Source: Bacteroidales bacterium UBA1735
Lineage (GTDB): Bacteria; Bacteroidota; Bacteroidia; Bacteroidales; Paludibacteraceae
Direction: 5' to 3'
Length of the DNA: 50,001 bases
Assembly: GCA_002315745.1 (NCBI GenBank)
Contig: DCID01000006.1
Span: 15,935 to 65,935 of the forward strand
Under the pieces are notes generated by a model. That model searched no databases, was not told where the DNA came from, and worked only from the letters and a program-made list of their open reading frames with translations. Made by a program: the position numbers and the translations under genes. Position 1 is the first letter of the stretch, and each line of letters begins with the position of its first letter. Shown here piece after piece: positions 48,748 to 50,001 of this stretch.

Positions 48748-49143
48748 ATGAAAAAGAATGGTTTAATACTGACTCTAATATGCCTGATGGGCATAGGCAG
48801 TGCGTGGGGTGATAATGAAGCCGTGTATTGTCGGGTGACTGGGAGCAGTACCTGTTACCGACTGAGTGATCAACCTGTAATTACGTATTCGGACAGCGCT
48901 GCCGTGCTGACCATCAATGGGGTGGAACAACTGAGATTGCCTATGGAAGATATTTCGCAACTGACGATTACGTATGGTGAGTATCAATATGTGCCACCTG
49001 TGCCAACCGATAACGAGCAAGTCAGTGGCTCGTTCGAAGTACAGCCCGTGGAAAAAGTAGGTAAGTACATCCGCGGTGGGCGACTAATCATTGTGAAGGA
49101 CGGAAAGATGTATGATGCCCAAGGGCGAGAGGTGGTGAAGTAA
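48748..49143 (+). CDS. Short secreted protein with C-terminal KYIRGGRLIIVKDGK module
   Basis: 131 residues. Signal peptide MKKNGLILTLICLMGIGSAWG. A beta-rich region (VYCRVTGSSTCYRLSDQPVI, LTINGVEQLRLPMEDISQLT) resembles the short N-terminal modules of Bacteroidales surface proteins. The end GKYIRGGRLIIVKDGKMYD with AQGREVVK recalls the closing segment often seen on secreted Bacteroidales proteins, where it may guide sorting; whether it is a type IX signal is open. It stands 31 bases before the broken FISUMP gene and may share its mRNA. Confidence 0.65.
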   Translation: MKKNGLILTLICLMGIGSAWGDNEAVYCRVTGSSTCYRLSDQPVITYSDSAAVLTINGVEQLRLPMEDISQLTITYGEYQYVPPVPTDNEQVSGSFEVQPVEKVGKYIRGGRLIIVKDGKMYDAQGREVVK

Positions 49144-49174
49144 GAGGTAAGAAAATTAAGAATTTTAGATAGAT

Positions 49175-50001
49175 ATGAAGAAGATTTTACTAATGGCGGC
49201 GATGGTGCTGAGTAGCATGGTAGCCAGTGCGCAAACCAATTAAGTGGTTTGGGTAAACGGTCGGGCGGTGCTCGGTCAGTCGATTAGTCAGGTAGACAGT
49301 TTGAAGTTTGGTCAGATGACCGAAACGGATACGCTGCATTTGCTGCTGCCAAGGGCGGTAGTGGTGCACGACACGGTCGAAGTGGCTGTGCATGACACGG
49401 TGTATATGGTAGATCGCACTCCGGTAGAGGTCGTGGACTTGGGTTTGAGTGTGAAGTGGGCAAGTTGCAATATAGGTGCCACCAAACCTGAAGAGTATGG
49501 TGATTACTTCGCTTGGGGCGAGACCAGTCCAAAAGAGTCTTATGGTTGGAGTACGTATAAGTATTGCAATGGCAGTTTGAATACTGTGACCAAATACTGT
49601 GAATACAGCAGAAATGGCACAGTAGATAACAGACCTGCTTTGGAGAAGGCAGACGATGCTGCCAGCGTGAATTGGGGTGGTAATTGGCGAATGCCAACCT
49701 GGGATGAGCAAAGAGAACTCGTCGATAACTGCACCACCACATGGACGGAAGACTATAAAGGCACAGGTGTTGCAGGGCATATCTTCACCAGTAAGAAAAC
49801 AGGTTACACGGACAAGTCTATTTTTCTTCCTGCTACGGGTTATAGCGACGAAACGAACGTTGGCGCTTACTCTGGCTGGTTCGGCTTCTACTGGGCTTCG
49901 ACGCTCTACCGTGGCGACTCGAACGAGGCGTTCACATTGGAATTCAATTATCACATAGTGGAAGCGAACGATTCCTTCTACCGGTACTATGGACGAGCTG
50001 T
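49175..50001 (+). pseudogene. FISUMP-domain surface protein, interrupted by TAA, cut by right edge
   Basis: Starts MKKILLMAAMVLSSMVASAQ, a clean signal peptide, then TN and a TAA at 49241. The same frame is open from there to the window end: VVWVNGRAVLGQSISQVDSL, EVAVHDTVYMVDRTP, then the FISUMP signature VDLGLSVKWASCNIGATKP, EEYGDYFAWGETSPK, NWRMPTWDEQRELVDNC and IFLPATGYSDETN. Only one base change (for instance GAA or AAA to TAA) separates it from an intact gene. No in-frame start with a signal peptide follows the stop. FISUMP proteins are surface or secreted repeats of unknown function in Bacteroidota and Fibrobacter. Confidence 0.85.

Noticed and set aside
46097..49243. Recoding (pyrrolysine or selenocysteine) at the TAG of 46097 or the TAA of 49241
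   Set aside because: No SECIS- or PYLIS-like structure or machinery was seen; simple gene decay explains both.
49190..49954. Minus-strand frame of 254 codons at the right edge
   Set aside because: The plus strand shows conserved FISUMP residues over the same bases; the minus reading is rich in His/Arg/Thr and matches nothing.

Overview
The window comes from a Bacteroidales-type bacterium (phylum Bacteroidota). Evidence: (i) twelve promoters of the Bacteroidota form TTTG-N20-TAnnTTTG, all with exactly 20 nt between the two elements; (ii) the gliding-motility-type lipoprotein gldH between ricT and trmB; (iii) Bacteroidota-typical families such as DUF4301, a DUF4292-like lipoprotein and an EnvC-like activator; (iv) a long acidic Ala/Glu tail on ribosomal protein S16; (v) a FISUMP-type surface protein. 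Genus and family cannot be fixed from this window alone. No tRNA, rRNA, CRISPR array, transposase or phage gene was recognised.

Layout. 1-6499 (minus): one long operon read from a promoter at 6538-6569: lipid kinase, dut, TPR lipoprotein-like protein, DUF4292-like lipoprotein, EnvC-like factor, FKBP lipoprotein, Rieske-like lipoprotein, rimM, SpoU/TrmH methylase and a U32 peptidase cut by the left edge. 6554-8602 (plus): DUF4301 and a HAD phosphatase. 8599-9542 (minus): a small ribbon-helix-helix protein and a beta-barrel-like protein. 9619-17795 (plus): fba, a CoA-transferase, a second beta-barrel-like protein, recA, an FAD oxidoreductase, tcdA and gpmI, closed by a bidirectional terminator shared with rpsP (minus). 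18629-24468 (plus): holB, ricT, gldH, trmB, mrp, MATE. 24525-26053 (plus): rpsF-rpsR-rplI-rpmE (type B) and a terminator. 26092-30896 (plus): a PnuC-like/adenine deaminase fusion, an AzgA-like purine permease and an RluA pseudouridine synthase. 30882-40188 (minus): nitroreductase, pdxA, alaS, gtrA, guanine deaminase, lplA, aminotransferase, folC. 40282-43943 (plus): Na/Pi symporter, an AlbA_2 regulator and DUF456. From about 43968 to the right edge the content looks accessory and decaying: a truncated YdeI-like gene, a second AlbA_2 gene with an in-frame C-terminal remnant, a broken and an intact toxin-antitoxin pair, a phosphatase-like lipoprotein, a short secreted protein and a nonsense-interrupted FISUMP gene.

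The most unusual feature is not a gene. A GC-rich, partly palindromic mini-repeat of about 35 bp (core CCCCT-N3/5-GGGGAA followed by GGAAGGGG) occurs nine times. Seven copies lie inside six conserved housekeeping genes, always in frame, and five of them are read in the same register as related peptides such as GKPTEGA or GSRKGA. One copy supplies the stop codon of an aminotransferase gene and one sits just past the end of the truncated YdeI-like gene. A second family, tandem 7-9-mers with a different unit at each locus, lies directly in front of start codons at about eleven places, sometimes apparently supplying a TTG start. It also occurs once in frame inside trmB. A third case is a run of 29 Thr/Ser codons inside lipoate-protein ligase. 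Together these show a genome in which short repeats enter and remain within essential reading frames, resembling the Rickettsia palindromic elements in behaviour but not in sequence.
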